Source: Streptomyces sp. Tu6071 (GTDB lineage Bacteria > Actinomycetota > Actinomycetes > Streptomycetales > Streptomycetaceae). From it: a stretch of 64,000 nucleotides of DNA. Of the stretch, positions 33,410 through 42,286 are shown in pieces (positions within the stretch are counted from its first letter, which is position 1; each line of letters starts with the position of its first letter). The translations under genes and the position numbers were made by a program. The stretch spans positions 3,390,945-3,454,944 of the forward strand of contig NZ_CM001165.1 in NCBI RefSeq assembly GCF_000213055.1, written 5' to 3'. The notes under the pieces were generated by a model. The model had not been told where the DNA came from and did no database searches. It worked only from the letters and a program-made list of their open reading frames with translations.

Positions 33410-33441
33410 CGACCCCCGCCGGGGGGGGAGAGCGGGGGTCG
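33410..33441 (+). terminator. GC hairpin upstream of the HAD gene
   Basis: A 10-bp arm, CGACCCCCGC, pairs with GCGGGGGTCG around a G-rich 12-base loop. It lies inside a possible leader ORF that begins at 33366 and 142 bases before the HAD start. It could be a terminator or attenuator for upstream transcription. Confidence 0.45.
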
Positions 33442-33582
33442 TCTTCCACGGCCGACTCGGGGGGGGGGAGGAGTCGGGCCGTGTTGGACACGGTCGCGAA
33501 CGATCCGTGACTTCCATGGTGTACCCGAGGGTCCTCTCAGGCAAACCCGTACGCGCTGCCTTACGCCGAATGGAGGGCGCCT

Positions 33583-34413
33583 ATGCTCGGCCCCGTGGAA
33601 AACCACTCCTTGCCGCGCACGGCCGCCTTCTTCGATCTCGACAAGACCGTCATTGCGAAGTCGAGCACACTCACGTTCAGCAAGTCCTTCTATCAAGGCG
33701 GACTGATCAACCGCAGGGCCGCTCTGCGAACGGCGTACACGCAGTTCGTCTTCCTCGTGGGCGGCGCCGACCACGACCAGATGGAGCGGATGCGCTCTTA
33801 TCTCTCCTCCCTGTGTCGCGGCTGGAACGTGCGGCAGGTCAAGGAGATCGTGGCCGAGACCCTGCACGACCTCATCGACCCGATCATCTACGACGAGGCG
33901 GCGTCCCTCATCGAGGAGCACCACGCGGCCGGGCGCGACGTGGTGATCGTCTCCACCTCGGGCGCCGAAGTGGTGGAGCCGATCGGCGAGTTGCTGGGTG
34001 CCGACCGGGTCGTCGCGACCCGCATGGTGGTGGGTGAGGACGGGTGCTACACGGGCGAAGTGGAGTACTACGCCTACGGCCCCACCAAGGCCGAGGCGGT
34101 GAAGGAACTGGCGGCGACCGAGGGCTACGACCTGGCCCGCTGCTACGCCTACAGCGACTCGGCGACCGACCTGCCGATGCTGGAGGCGGTGGGACACCCG
34201 GCCGCCGTCAACCCCGACCGCACGCTGCGGAAGGAGGCACAGGCCCGTGAGTGGCCAGTACTGGATTTCCACCGTCCGGTACGGCTCAAGCAGCGCCTGC
34301 CGAGGTTCCGGCCGCCCACGCCGGCGCTCCTCGCCGCGGCGGCGTTCGGCGCCGTCGCCGCCGCGGGGCTGGTCTGGTACTCCAGCCGCCGCCGCTCGCT
34401 CACGAGCAGCTGA
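33583..34413 (+). CDS. HAD-IB family phosphatase (SerB-like)
   Basis: A 276-residue HAD-superfamily hydrolase. Motif I is FFDLDKTVIAKSS (nucleophile D18, acid D20). Motif II is VIVSTSG, and motifs III/IV are visible in YAYGPTKAEAV and YSDSATDLPML. A C-terminal membrane helix near residues 245-265 (ALLAAAAFGAVAAAGLVWY) ends in a basic tail, so the enzyme is probably tail-anchored with its active site in the cytoplasm. Such HAD-IB proteins dephosphorylate phosphoserine-like substrates or phospholipid head groups. The ATG at 33583 has GGAGGG just before it. Homologues near the Tad locus are often labelled as morphological-differentiation-associated. Confidence 0.88.
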   Translation: MLGPVENHSLPRTAAFFDLDKTVIAKSSTLTFSKSFYQGGLINRRAALRTAYTQFVFLVGGADHDQMERMRSYLSSLCRGWNVRQVKEIVAETLHDLIDPIIYDEAASLIEEHHAAGRDVVIVSTSGAEVVEPIGELLGADRVVATRMVVGEDGCYTGEVEYYAYGPTKAEAVKELAATEGYDLARCYAYSDSATDLPMLEAVGHPAAVNPDRTLRKEAQAREWPVLDFHRPVRLKQRLPRFRPPTPALLAAAAFGAVAAAGLVWYSSRRRSLTSS

Positions 34414-34505
34414 GCCGCCCCCGCTCGTGATCCCCCCGAGCCCTCGCACCGACAGCGGGTGCCAGGAGGCCGTCGCCGACGGCTCACCCACTCGGGGAGG
34501 GCGCT

Positions 34506-35330
34506 TCAGGCAGCCCCGCGCTGAAGCGCCTCGCACACGGCGGTGGACTCGCGCGCGCCGAGTTCCACCGCACGCGCACAGTGCCGGATCCAGCCGGCCA
34601 CACCCGCCGGGGCGCCGGTCACGTATCCGGCCAGGGCTCGGGAGTATTCCTCGGCTCCCAGCTCCGCGTGACCCACCTCGGCGGGGCACACCGCCTTCGG
34701 GTCGAGGCCCGAGCCGACCAGCACGATGCGCTCGGCGGCGCGCGCGACCAGTCCGTTGCGTGTCGTGAAAGGTCGCAGGGCGAGGAGTTCGCCGTGCACG
34801 ATCGCGGCGACGACCAGGGCCGGCGCCTTGGAGCCGGAGGCAAGCAGGGCGGTCAGCCCCTCCAGCCTGGCCGCGGTCTCGGCGGCGTCAGGGAGGGCGA
34901 GCCCGAGATCGCGGTCCTGGACGCCCTCGCCCGCCACCCGGGGCCGCCCCACCTCGGGGGCCTCCTTGGCCTCGGCCACCACGTGCAGCCGGGCCAGTAC
35001 ACGCATGGGCGACTGGCCCCATACAGAGAGGAGTTGTCCCGCCTCGGCGCTCAGCCGCAGCGCCGCGCCCACCGTGCGCGCCTCGAGCTCCGAGCCGAAG
35101 TCGGTGCGGCGGCGCACCTCCTCCAGCGCCCAGTCGGCCCCGTCGAGCGCGGCGGAGGCGCGAGCGCCCCGTAGGGCGGCCTCGGAGCTGATCTCGTTGC
35201 TGCGGCGCCGCATGACGCGGTGGGCGTAGACCCGGTCCACGGCGGTGCGGACGGATTCGACCGCCTCGGGCACCCCCGGCAGGTCCGCGAGGGCGGCGAA
35301 CGGGTCGGCGCCCGCTGCTGTCGTACTCAT
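34506..35330 (-). CDS. Fic-like protein with altered active motif
   Basis: A 274-residue all-alpha protein. Its core VAAIVHGELLALRPFTTRNGLVARAAERIVL resembles the Fic motif HPFxxGNGRxxR, which transfers AMP to proteins. The catalytic His is replaced by Arg (RPF), and the phosphate-binding GNGR by RNGL. SEAALRGARASAALDG resembles the N-terminal substrate helix of Fic enzymes. It is therefore likely an inactive or altered relative, common at this Streptomyces locus. The ATG at 35330 lies within a perfect 20-bp palindrome. It is divergent from the P-loop ATPase gene. Confidence 0.65.
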   Translation of the reverse strand: MSTTAAGADPFAALADLPGVPEAVESVRTAVDRVYAHRVMRRRSNEISSEAALRGARASAALDGADWALEEVRRRTDFGSELEARTVGAALRLSAEAGQLLSVWGQSPMRVLARLHVVAEAKEAPEVGRPRVAGEGVQDRDLGLALPDAAETAARLEGLTALLASGSKAPALVVAAIVHGELLALRPFTTRNGLVARAAERIVLVGSGLDPKAVCPAEVGHAELGAEEYSRALAGYVTGAPAGVAGWIRHCARAVELGARESTAVCEALQRGAA

Positions 35331-35339
35331 GAGTACGAC
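35320..35339. promoter_or_regulatory. Perfect 20-bp palindrome at the Fic-like start codon
   Basis: The sequence GTCGTACTCATGAGTACGAC is its own complement and contains the start codon of the Fic-like gene. It sits in the gap before the divergent ATPase gene. This is the form expected of an operator for a dimeric repressor controlling either gene; no regulator is identified. Confidence 0.55.
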
Positions 35340-35431
35340 CCTACGCATTCGGCGGGCGCGCCCCTCGAAGGAGTGGTGTTCTTCACGCGGATTGGACACG
35401 GGGCGCCACGACCTCTCTACGCTTGGTGAAT

Positions 35432-36463
35432 ATGAAGATCGCTTTCGTAGGGAAGGGCGGCAGCGGCAAGACGACCCTGGCCGCACTCTTCGTTCGTCAC
35501 CTCGCGCGGACGGGCGCCCCCGTCCTGGCCGTGGACGCCGACATCAATCAGCACCTCGGCGTGGCCCTCGGCCTGGCCGAGGAGGAGGCCGCCCAGCTGC
35601 CTGCGATGGGCGTGCGCCTTCCGCTCATCAAGGAGTACCTGCGGGGGAGCAACCCCCGTATCGCCTCGGTGGACACCATGATCAAGACGACGCCGCCGGG
35701 AGCCGGTTCGCGTCTGCTGCGGGTGGCGGAGGCGAACCCGGTGCACGACGCCTGCGCACGCCGGGTGGAGCTGGACGGGGCGGACGCCCGGCTCATGGTC
35801 ACGGGGGCGTTCACCGAGGCGGATCTCGGGGTGGCCTGCTACCACTCGAAGGTCGGGGCGGTGGAGCTGTACCTGAACCACCTCGTCGACGGGCGGGACG
35901 AGTACGTGGTGGTGGACATGACCGCCGGAGCGGACTCCTTCGCCTCCGGTCTGTTCACCCGCTTCGACATGACCTTCCTGGTGGCGGAGCCCACCCGGCG
36001 GGGCGTGTCGGTGTACCGCCAGTACAAGGAGTACGCACGGGACTTCGGGGTGGCGCTCCGCGTCGTGGGCAACAAGGTGGACGAGCCGGACGACCTCGCG
36101 TTCCTGCGGGACGAAGTCGGCGAAGACTTGCTGGTGACGGTCGGCAGGTCGGGGTGGGTGCGGGCGATGGAGAAGGGGCGCTCGGCGCCGTTCGGGGAGC
36201 TGGAGGAGGAGAACAGGGCGGCTCTGGCCAGTCTCCAAGGGTGCGCGGACGCCACGTACACGCGGCGGGACTGGGAGCGGTACACGCGGCAGATGGTGCA
36301 CTTCCACCTGAAGAACGCGCGGAGCTGGGGCAACGACCGGACCGGGGCGAACCTCGCCTCGCAGGTCGACCCCGACTTCGTTCTGGACGAGAGCGGACGG
36401 AAGCGGAGTCCGGGCGGCTTGCGGCACGTGCTCGACCAGGACGCGATGACGGACGCGGTCTGA
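35432..36463 (+). CDS. CooC/MinD-like P-loop ATPase
   Basis: A 343-residue SIMIBI-class ATPase. The Walker A loop KGGSGKTT is at residues 8-15, switch I is in AVDADINQHLG, and YVVVDMTAGADSFASG gives the Walker B region. FLVAEPTRRGVSVYRQY and VVGNKVDEPDD match the CooC type, used for metal-centre maturation in other bacteria. The role here is not known. The chosen ATG at 35432 (MKIAFVGKGG) follows two in-frame alternative starts (TTG, GTG) at 35423 and 35426. No clear ribosome site is visible, so it may be translated from a very short leader. Confidence 0.85.
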   Translation: MKIAFVGKGGSGKTTLAALFVRHLARTGAPVLAVDADINQHLGVALGLAEEEAAQLPAMGVRLPLIKEYLRGSNPRIASVDTMIKTTPPGAGSRLLRVAEANPVHDACARRVELDGADARLMVTGAFTEADLGVACYHSKVGAVELYLNHLVDGRDEYVVVDMTAGADSFASGLFTRFDMTFLVAEPTRRGVSVYRQYKEYARDFGVALRVVGNKVDEPDDLAFLRDEVGEDLLVTVGRSGWVRAMEKGRSAPFGELEEENRAALASLQGCADATYTRRDWERYTRQMVHFHLKNARSWGNDRTGANLASQVDPDFVLDESGRKRSPGGLRHVLDQDAMTDAV

Positions 36464-36989
36464 GGAGACGCGATCGGTGCGGGACGGCGCGCGGCGAGGA
36501 CGGGGTCGACCGTCTCCGCTGTCCTCGCCCTGAGCGGGTGTGGTGACACGGGCGGGCGAACCGGGGGCGGCTCGTTGACGGCTTGGGGCTCCCCGAAGGA
36601 AGGGTCTGAGAGAGGCGCGAGGTTGACGTCCGCGAAGCGGGGCGACGGGCGGTGAGCCGGCGTTGACGGAGGCCGGTTCGCGGGGCCGGGGAGGGGCGCC
36701 CGGGTGCCTGGAGCCCTTGCGCGGCAGGGAATCCTGAGGGGTCGGGCGACGCGCCGTGGGGGTGGCGGGCCGGGGCTGACGGGGTGCCGGGCAGTCGGCG
36801 AAGGCGTGTGGGGGTGGGAGGCGCGGAGGGCGGCGAGGCGTACTGCGGGGATGGGTGGTCCGTGTAGCGTCCGGGCCACGGTCTGCGTCGTTCTCCCGAA
36901 CCGGCCCCTCCCCCGGCCCGGGACCCGTACGATCAGCCCAGAGCCCGTACCCGGGCCGGCACCCCGAATGCCGGTCCGGGTGCGGAGCC

Positions 36990-37017
36990 GGTGGGGTCCG
37001 TCGCGACGGACCCCACC
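36990..37017. terminator. Perfect 28-bp palindromic hairpin
   Basis: A 14-base arm beginning GGTGGGGTCC is followed directly by its exact complement. It lies between convergent genes and probably acts as a two-way terminator; no T-run follows, which is normal in Streptomyces. Confidence 0.65.
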
Positions 37018-37141
37018 ACATCTCACCGGTTGTCGGCCGTGCCGCTGTGCGCCAGCGGGACCGGCCGCGGCGCTCCCCCCAGCTGCCGGGAGCGCTGAAC
37101 GGTTCCGGGGACGCACTGCGCGAGGACGGTCCCGGAGGGGC

Positions 37142-37173
37142 GGGCCCCTGTGGGACGCCGGCCCCGCAGGGGC
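37142..37173 (-). terminator. Hairpin after the deacetylase-like gene
   Basis: GGCCCCTG(T)GGG pairs with CCCCGCAGGGGCC around a short loop, 25 bases downstream of the stop of the minus-strand gene at 37198. Confidence 0.6.
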
Positions 37174-37197
37174 CTGCTTCGTTCGTCCCCGCCCGGC

Positions 37198-38487
37198 TCA
37201 GTGCTTCTTCTCCTCCTTTTTCTGCGGCTGGGCGCCCGCGGCGGCGTCGGCGGCGGCCGGGGTGGTGGAGTCGAGCGCGCCCCAGCCGTCCTTGGGGGGC
37301 TGGCCCACGCCGAGCTTCTGGAGCTTGGCGAGGGTCGCGGGGTCCTGGGCGTCGAGCCAGTCGGCGAGTTCGCGGAAGGAGACGCAGCGGACGCCCTTCT
37401 TGTGACAGACCGTCTTGACGACGCCTTCGACGGCGCGCATGTAGGTGCCGCCGTTCCAGGACTCGAAGTGGTTGCCGATGATCACCGGGGCGCGGTTGCC
37501 CCGGTAGGAGCGGTCGAAGGACTCCAGGAGGCCCTGGCGCATCTGGTTGCCCCAGAACTCGCGCTTCGCGGGGTCGCCCTGCGTCGTCCCGGACTGGTTG
37601 ACCAGGAAGTTGTAGTCCATCGAGATGGTCTCGTAGGTGTGGCCGGGCATCGGGACCATGTGCATCGAGAGGTCCCACATGCCTTGCTTCTTGGTGGGCC
37701 AGACCTGTTCGCGGACACCGCTGCTGTCGTAGCGGAAGCCCATCGGCCCCGCAGCGGCCATGAAGTTCTTCTGGCCTTCGAGGCACGGGGTGCGCCCGCC
37801 GATGAGCTCCTTGTCGTAGTCGAAGGGGAGCGGGTCGGTCTTGCCGGTGGAGGTGTTGGTCTTCCACGTCTTCACGAACTGCTTGGCCTGGCTGATCTCG
37901 CTGCGCCAGTCCGCGACGGACCACTCGCCGACGCCGCCGCCCTTGCCGCAGAAGTGGCCGTTGAAGTGGGTGCCGATCTCGTGGCCGTCCAGCCAGGCCC
38001 CGCGGACCTGGTCGACGGTGTCGCGGATGCCCTTGAGGTCGTTGAAGCCGATGTCGGAGCGGCCCGGGGAGTGCATGGGCGGGTGGTAGAGGTCCTTCTT
38101 CGCGCCGGGGAGCATGTAGACCCCGCTGAGGAAGAAGGTCATGGTCGCGTTGTTCTCCTTGGCGACCTTGCGGAAGTGCGAGAAGAGCTTCTGGCCGTCC
38201 TCGCCCGCGCCGTCCCACGAGAAGACGACGAACTGGGGTGGCTCCTGGCCGGGCTTCAGCTTCTCGGGGCGCAGCTGGTGCGGCTGGACGCCGGTGAAGG
38301 CGGTCGAGCCGTCGCCGATGAGGCGGACGGCGTTCTTCGGGGCGGGGGCGGGTTCGGCCTTCTCCTTCTTGCCCTGAGCCCTGGGGTGATCGGTGTTGTG
38401 GGAGGCGCCGCCCCCGCAGCCGGTCAGGGCGACGGCGCAGGCGGCGGCCACTGTGGCCACCGCCGTCATTCTTCTGGTGGCAGCCAT
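37198..38487 (-). CDS. Polysaccharide deacetylase-like lipoprotein
   Basis: A 429-residue lipoprotein. The signal peptide ends in the lipobox LTGC near residue 24, followed by a Lys/Glu/Pro linker. The catalytic-like domain keeps a NodB-type layout: FVVFSWDGAGEDG replaces TFDDG, NNATMTFFLSGVYML matches the ATFF motif, and HEIGTHFNGHF keeps the HxxxH metal pair. The second Asp of the usual DD motif is missing, so activity may be altered. It is expected on the outer membrane face, acting on cell-wall sugars. The ATG at 38487 follows GAAGGTGGG; the longer frame to 38511 is less likely. Confidence 0.8.
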   Translation of the reverse strand: MAATRRMTAVATVAAACAVALTGCGGGASHNTDHPRAQGKKEKAEPAPAPKNAVRLIGDGSTAFTGVQPHQLRPEKLKPGQEPPQFVVFSWDGAGEDGQKLFSHFRKVAKENNATMTFFLSGVYMLPGAKKDLYHPPMHSPGRSDIGFNDLKGIRDTVDQVRGAWLDGHEIGTHFNGHFCGKGGGVGEWSVADWRSEISQAKQFVKTWKTNTSTGKTDPLPFDYDKELIGGRTPCLEGQKNFMAAAGPMGFRYDSSGVREQVWPTKKQGMWDLSMHMVPMPGHTYETISMDYNFLVNQSGTTQGDPAKREFWGNQMRQGLLESFDRSYRGNRAPVIIGNHFESWNGGTYMRAVEGVVKTVCHKKGVRCVSFRELADWLDAQDPATLAKLQKLGVGQPPKDGWGALDSTTPAAADAAAGAQPQKKEEKKH

Positions 38488-38920
38488 GACGGCCCACCTT
38501 CTTCCTTGCATCGCTCACGTGGGCCGCACCGCGTCCCGCAGGCGGGAAGGGTCCGGCCGAGGTCCGCGCCAAGGTCACACACGGGGCGATTCCGTCATGG
38601 ACTGACAAGCCGTACAAAATGATTAATCACTCTTGCGGGTGAAGTGATGGCCTGTTTGCCCCGATAGACGGCAAGAATCCTTTACTCTCAATTACGATCC
38701 GTTTACCAAGTGTTGAAACACTGTGCTCGGTGGTCCTCCCGGAACCGGCGCGTCGCCTCCCCCACCCCCATCTCGCGCGTACGTCCCCGGCCCCGGACCC
38801 TCGCAGGCAGCCACCGACCGCACACTCAGCGCACCCCGCACACCACGCATCCCGCCGCTGTACGCCGTGACCCACGGCCGCGCTCTGACGCGACCGCGCA
38901 GCCCCGGAGGAGACGGGAAG
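38488..38920. promoter_or_regulatory. Divergent promoter region with AT-rich core
   Basis: This 433-bp gap separates the deacetylase-like lipoprotein from the SulP-carbonic anhydrase. The stretch 38605-38720 is markedly AT-rich for this genome (AAAATGATTAATCAC, CCTTTACTCTCAATTACG), which suggests promoters for both directions. I could not assign exact -10 and -35 boxes. Confidence 0.5.
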
Positions 38921-41671
38921 ATGACCTCTCGCGTAAACACCCACACCTCGCACGGACCGCCGGAGCCCGACAAGCCCGGACCCGGCCCCGACAAGCCCGG
39001 ACACGGCAAGCCCGGACCTGCCCCCGCTCCCGACAAGGCCGACACAGGCTCCGGCCAGCCCGGCTTGGGCCGGACCGGCCCCGACCAGCCCGGCCCCGGC
39101 GAGGCCGAGGCCACCAGGCCCACCCCGGCCCGTACGGCCGAACCCCCCACACCCCAGACGTCCCCCACACGCCCGACATCCCCCACGCCCCAGACGTCTC
39201 CCACACCCCCCACCCACGTCCACCCCGACACCCCACACCCCCCGCACACCGCCCCCCACGACTCCCCTCGCCCCCCATCCCCCCCTCCCGGCGGCGGCCC
39301 CCGCCTCCGCTCGCACCCCCGTTTCCGCCTCCCCGAGGCGGTCGATCTCTCCGCCTCGATCTCCGTGTTCCTCATCGCCCTGCCGCTCTCGCTCGGCATC
39401 GCGCTCGCGACCGGGGCGCCGCTTCAGTCGGGGCTCGTCGCCGCCGCCGTGGGCGGGCTCATCGCGGGGCGGCTCGGGGGCTCGGTGCTCCAGGTGAGCG
39501 GGCCCGCGGCCGGGCTCACGGTCGTGACGGCCGACATCATCCAGCAGTACGGCTGGCGGGCGACCTGCGCGATCACCGTGTTCGCCGGGGTCTGCCAGCT
39601 CGGGCTCGGGATGCTGCGGGTGGCGCGTTCCGCGCTCGCGGTGAGCCCGGCGATCGTGCACGGGATGCTCGCGGGCATCGGCATCACGATCGCGGTCGCG
39701 CAGGTGCACATCGTGCTCGGCGGTACGCCACAGAGCAGTGTGCTCGACAATCTCCGCGGGCTCCCGGCGCAGCTCGCGGGGACACAGTGGGCAGCGCTCG
39801 CGATGAGCGTGGTGACGCTCGCCGTGCTCTACCTGTGGCCGAAGCTGCCGGGGCGTGCCGCGCGGCTCGCGAAGCTGCTGCCCGCCACGCTCGTCGCGGT
39901 CACCGCGGCGACGCTCGTCGCGGCGCTCCTGGGGCTCTCGCTGCCCCGCGTGGACCTGCCCTCGTGGAGCAACCACGCGCTGGCCGCCCTGCCGGAAGGC
40001 TCCCTCGGTGGCGTCGTCGCCGCGGTCGTGACGATCACGCTCGTCACGAGTGTGCAGTCGCTGCTCGGCGCGGTCGCCGTCGACAAGCTCGTCGCCGGAC
40101 GGCCCGAGCAGGCGGCCCGGGTGCCGCGGTCGAACCTCGATCGCGAACTGCTCGGCCAGGGCGCGGCGAACATCGCCTCGGGCGCCCTCGGCGGACTGCC
40201 CGTCGCCGGGGTCGCCGTCCGCAGCACCGCCAACATCAACGCGGGCGCGGTGAGCCGCGCCTCGACGATGCTGCACGGGGTGTGGGTACTGGTCGCCGCG
40301 CTGCTCGCGGTGCCTTTGCTCCAGTACATCCCGCTCGCGGTGCTCGCCGCGCTCGTGATGTCCGTGGGCGTCCAGATGGTCAATCTGCACCACATCAGGA
40401 CCGTGACGAGGCACCGGGAGTTCCTCGTCTACGGGGTGACGACGTGCGGTGTCGTCTTCCTCGGGGTGCTCGAAGGGGTCGGTCTCGGCATCGCTGTCGC
40501 GGTTGGGCTCGCCCTGCACCGGCTCAGCCGCACCCGGATCGTCCACCACGAGCGGGCGGGTCACCACCTCGTACACGTGCGCGGGGAGTTGACTTTCCTG
40601 GCCGTGCCCCGGCTCAGCCGGATGCTGCACCACGTACCGGCGAAAGCCACCGTGGTCGTCGAGCTGGACGGCTCGTTCATGGACCACGCCGCCTTCGAGA
40701 CGCTCCAGGACTGGCGGACCTCGTACACCGCGCAGGGAGGCGTGGTCAGCATGACGGGGCCGGTCGGCACCCGTATCACCGAACCGGCGGCCGGATCGCA
40801 CGGCCACTGCCGCCCCTGGACGCCCTGGCGCAACCACCGCAGGCCGGCGACGATCGGCCCCGTGGCCGCGTCGACCGGCAGGGGCAGCGGGGCGCAGCGC
40901 CTCGTCTCCGGGATCAGCGCCTTCCAGCGCGACACGGCGCCCCACATGCGCGAGGAACTCGCCCGTCTCGCGCGGGAGGGGCAGCGGCCCTCGCAGCTCT
41001 TCCTCACCTGCGCGGACTCCCGCCTCGTCACGAGCATGATCACGGCGAGCGGTCCGGGCGACCTCTTCACCGTCCGCAACGTGGGCAATCTCGTCCCCCC
41101 GCACGGAGCGGACGACGGTCCGGACGGCCCGACGGGGAGCGGGGTCGCCTCCGTGAACGGTGGCGGCGCGATGAGCGGCGACGACTCGGTGGGAGCGGCT
41201 ATCGAGTACGCGGTCGACGTGCTGCGCGTCGAGTCGATCACCGTGTGCGGACACTCCGGTTGCGGCGCGATGCAGGCGCTGTTGAGCGAGGACGAACGAC
41301 GCGGCGGGGCCGTGGGCGAAGAGCGGGACGGCGCGCTCTTGTCGCCGCTGTGGCGGTGGCTGCGGTACGGGGCGCCGAGCCTCGCGCGGCTGCGGGGGGA
41401 CGCGAGCGCGCTTCCCGGATTCGCGCGACGCGATCCCGCCGATGTGGCCGAGCAGCTCTGCCTCGTCAACATCGTGCAGCAGCTCGACCACTTGCGGGGG
41501 CATCCAGCGGTGGCCCGCAGGCTCGCCGAAGGCAGCCTCGCGCTGCACGGCGTGTACTTCCACGTCGGCGAGGCGCAGGCGTACCTGCTCCGTGAGGACG
41601 CCGCCGGGGCCGTACCGGTCTTCGAGGAGGTGAGCGGCGCCCAGGAGCCGGAGCGGCCCGTGCCCGCCTGA
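38921..41671 (+). CDS. SulP transporter fused to STAS and beta-carbonic anhydrase
   Basis: A 916-residue fusion. Residues 1-130 are a Pro/Gly/Thr-rich cytoplasmic tail with PDKPGP repeats. Residues ~135-530 are a SulP anion transporter with about 12-14 helices (FLIALPLSLGIALATGAP near the start). A STAS domain follows at ~545-620. Residues ~660-900 are a beta-carbonic anhydrase with zinc ligands C697, H778 and C781 and the D699/R701 dyad (CADSR, CGHSGCGAM). The likely task is bicarbonate or sulfate uptake coupled to CO2/bicarbonate conversion. GGAGGAGA precedes the ATG. Confidence 0.94.
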   Translation: MTSRVNTHTSHGPPEPDKPGPGPDKPGHGKPGPAPAPDKADTGSGQPGLGRTGPDQPGPGEAEATRPTPARTAEPPTPQTSPTRPTSPTPQTSPTPPTHVHPDTPHPPHTAPHDSPRPPSPPPGGGPRLRSHPRFRLPEAVDLSASISVFLIALPLSLGIALATGAPLQSGLVAAAVGGLIAGRLGGSVLQVSGPAAGLTVVTADIIQQYGWRATCAITVFAGVCQLGLGMLRVARSALAVSPAIVHGMLAGIGITIAVAQVHIVLGGTPQSSVLDNLRGLPAQLAGTQWAALAMSVVTLAVLYLWPKLPGRAARLAKLLPATLVAVTAATLVAALLGLSLPRVDLPSWSNHALAALPEGSLGGVVAAVVTITLVTSVQSLLGAVAVDKLVAGRPEQAARVPRSNLDRELLGQGAANIASGALGGLPVAGVAVRSTANINAGAVSRASTMLHGVWVLVAALLAVPLLQYIPLAVLAALVMSVGVQMVNLHHIRTVTRHREFLVYGVTTCGVVFLGVLEGVGLGIAVAVGLALHRLSRTRIVHHERAGHHLVHVRGELTFLAVPRLSRMLHHVPAKATVVVELDGSFMDHAAFETLQDWRTSYTAQGGVVSMTGPVGTRITEPAAGSHGHCRPWTPWRNHRRPATIGPVAASTGRGSGAQRLVSGISAFQRDTAPHMREELARLAREGQRPSQLFLTCADSRLVTSMITASGPGDLFTVRNVGNLVPPHGADDGPDGPTGSGVASVNGGGAMSGDDSVGAAIEYAVDVLRVESITVCGHSGCGAMQALLSEDERRGGAVGEERDGALLSPLWRWLRYGAPSLARLRGDASALPGFARRDPADVAEQLCLVNIVQQLDHLRGHPAVARRLAEGSLALHGVYFHVGEAQAYLLREDAAGAVPVFEEVSGAQEPERPVPA

Positions 41672-42286
41672 GCGGACCGCGAATGATCCGCGGGAAGGAG
41701 GACGACTCCCCCGCGCGGAGGACCCGGACACGCCCGTCCGTTGGCCGAACCTCCGCCCGGTGACGTCCACCTTGAGTCCCACCTGAGGCGTCCGCCCGCA
41801 GGCGTCCACGCCGCAGGCGCCCACCTTGCGGCGTCCGACCCGAGGCGTCCGCCCTCTTACGTACGGCTGCTCCATCCCGTACGTACGAGGGCGGAGCCAC
41901 GCCGCCCCGCCACGTCGCGCCCCCGCTGCCCGCTGCCCGCTGCCCCCGGCCCCCAGTCTCCGGCGGAGCCGGGCCCGCCACCCGGTGGAGACGCGCCGCC
42001 AGGCGGCGGGGAGTGGGAGGCGGGGCGGGTGGGCAGGAGCGGGAAAAGCGGGGCCGTCGGGGTGTCGCCGGGCGGGTGGGCTCGTTGAAGCTCGCGGTGC
42101 GTTCGCGCACCTCGTGGGCGTGGCGGATGAACCTCCGACCTGGGACGTACGTGCCAGGGGTAGCGGGGCCGCGTGGCCCACGCGCGCTCTGGCGGGTCCG
42201 CTTTGCGGGGGTTGACCTCGTGTCTCCGCAAGCGTTGAATCCCCATGGCAGGACAGAATTGGTCTACACCACGGGACGGTGGGTCA
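41672..42286. other. acsA upstream region
   Basis: No gene is seen in these 615 bases. From 41750 to 41850 a degenerate repeat of GAGGCGTCCGCC-like units occurs, and GTACGTACG elements flank a short stretch near 41860-41890. The acsA promoter probably lies near 42100-42250. Confidence 0.4.

Larger units (their letters stand above)
32858..33582. promoter_or_regulatory. Large regulatory-looking gap before the HAD gene
   Basis: This 725-bp gap holds the Tad operon promoter (minus strand, near 32870-33050), an inverted pair of DnaA-box-like sequences at 33165-33254, a possible leader ORF starting at 33366 behind a GGAGGGGG site, and a GC hairpin at 33410-33441. It is AT-richer than its surroundings between about 33110 and 33260. 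Confidence 0.5.
36464..37197. other. Convergent gap with hairpins
   Basis: No gene is convincing in these 734 bases between two convergent genes. They contain a perfect 28-bp palindrome at 36990-37017 and a hairpin at 37142-37173 (GGCCCCTG arms), either of which can terminate transcription. The rest is GC-rich sequence with long but low-complexity open frames. Confidence 0.5.
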
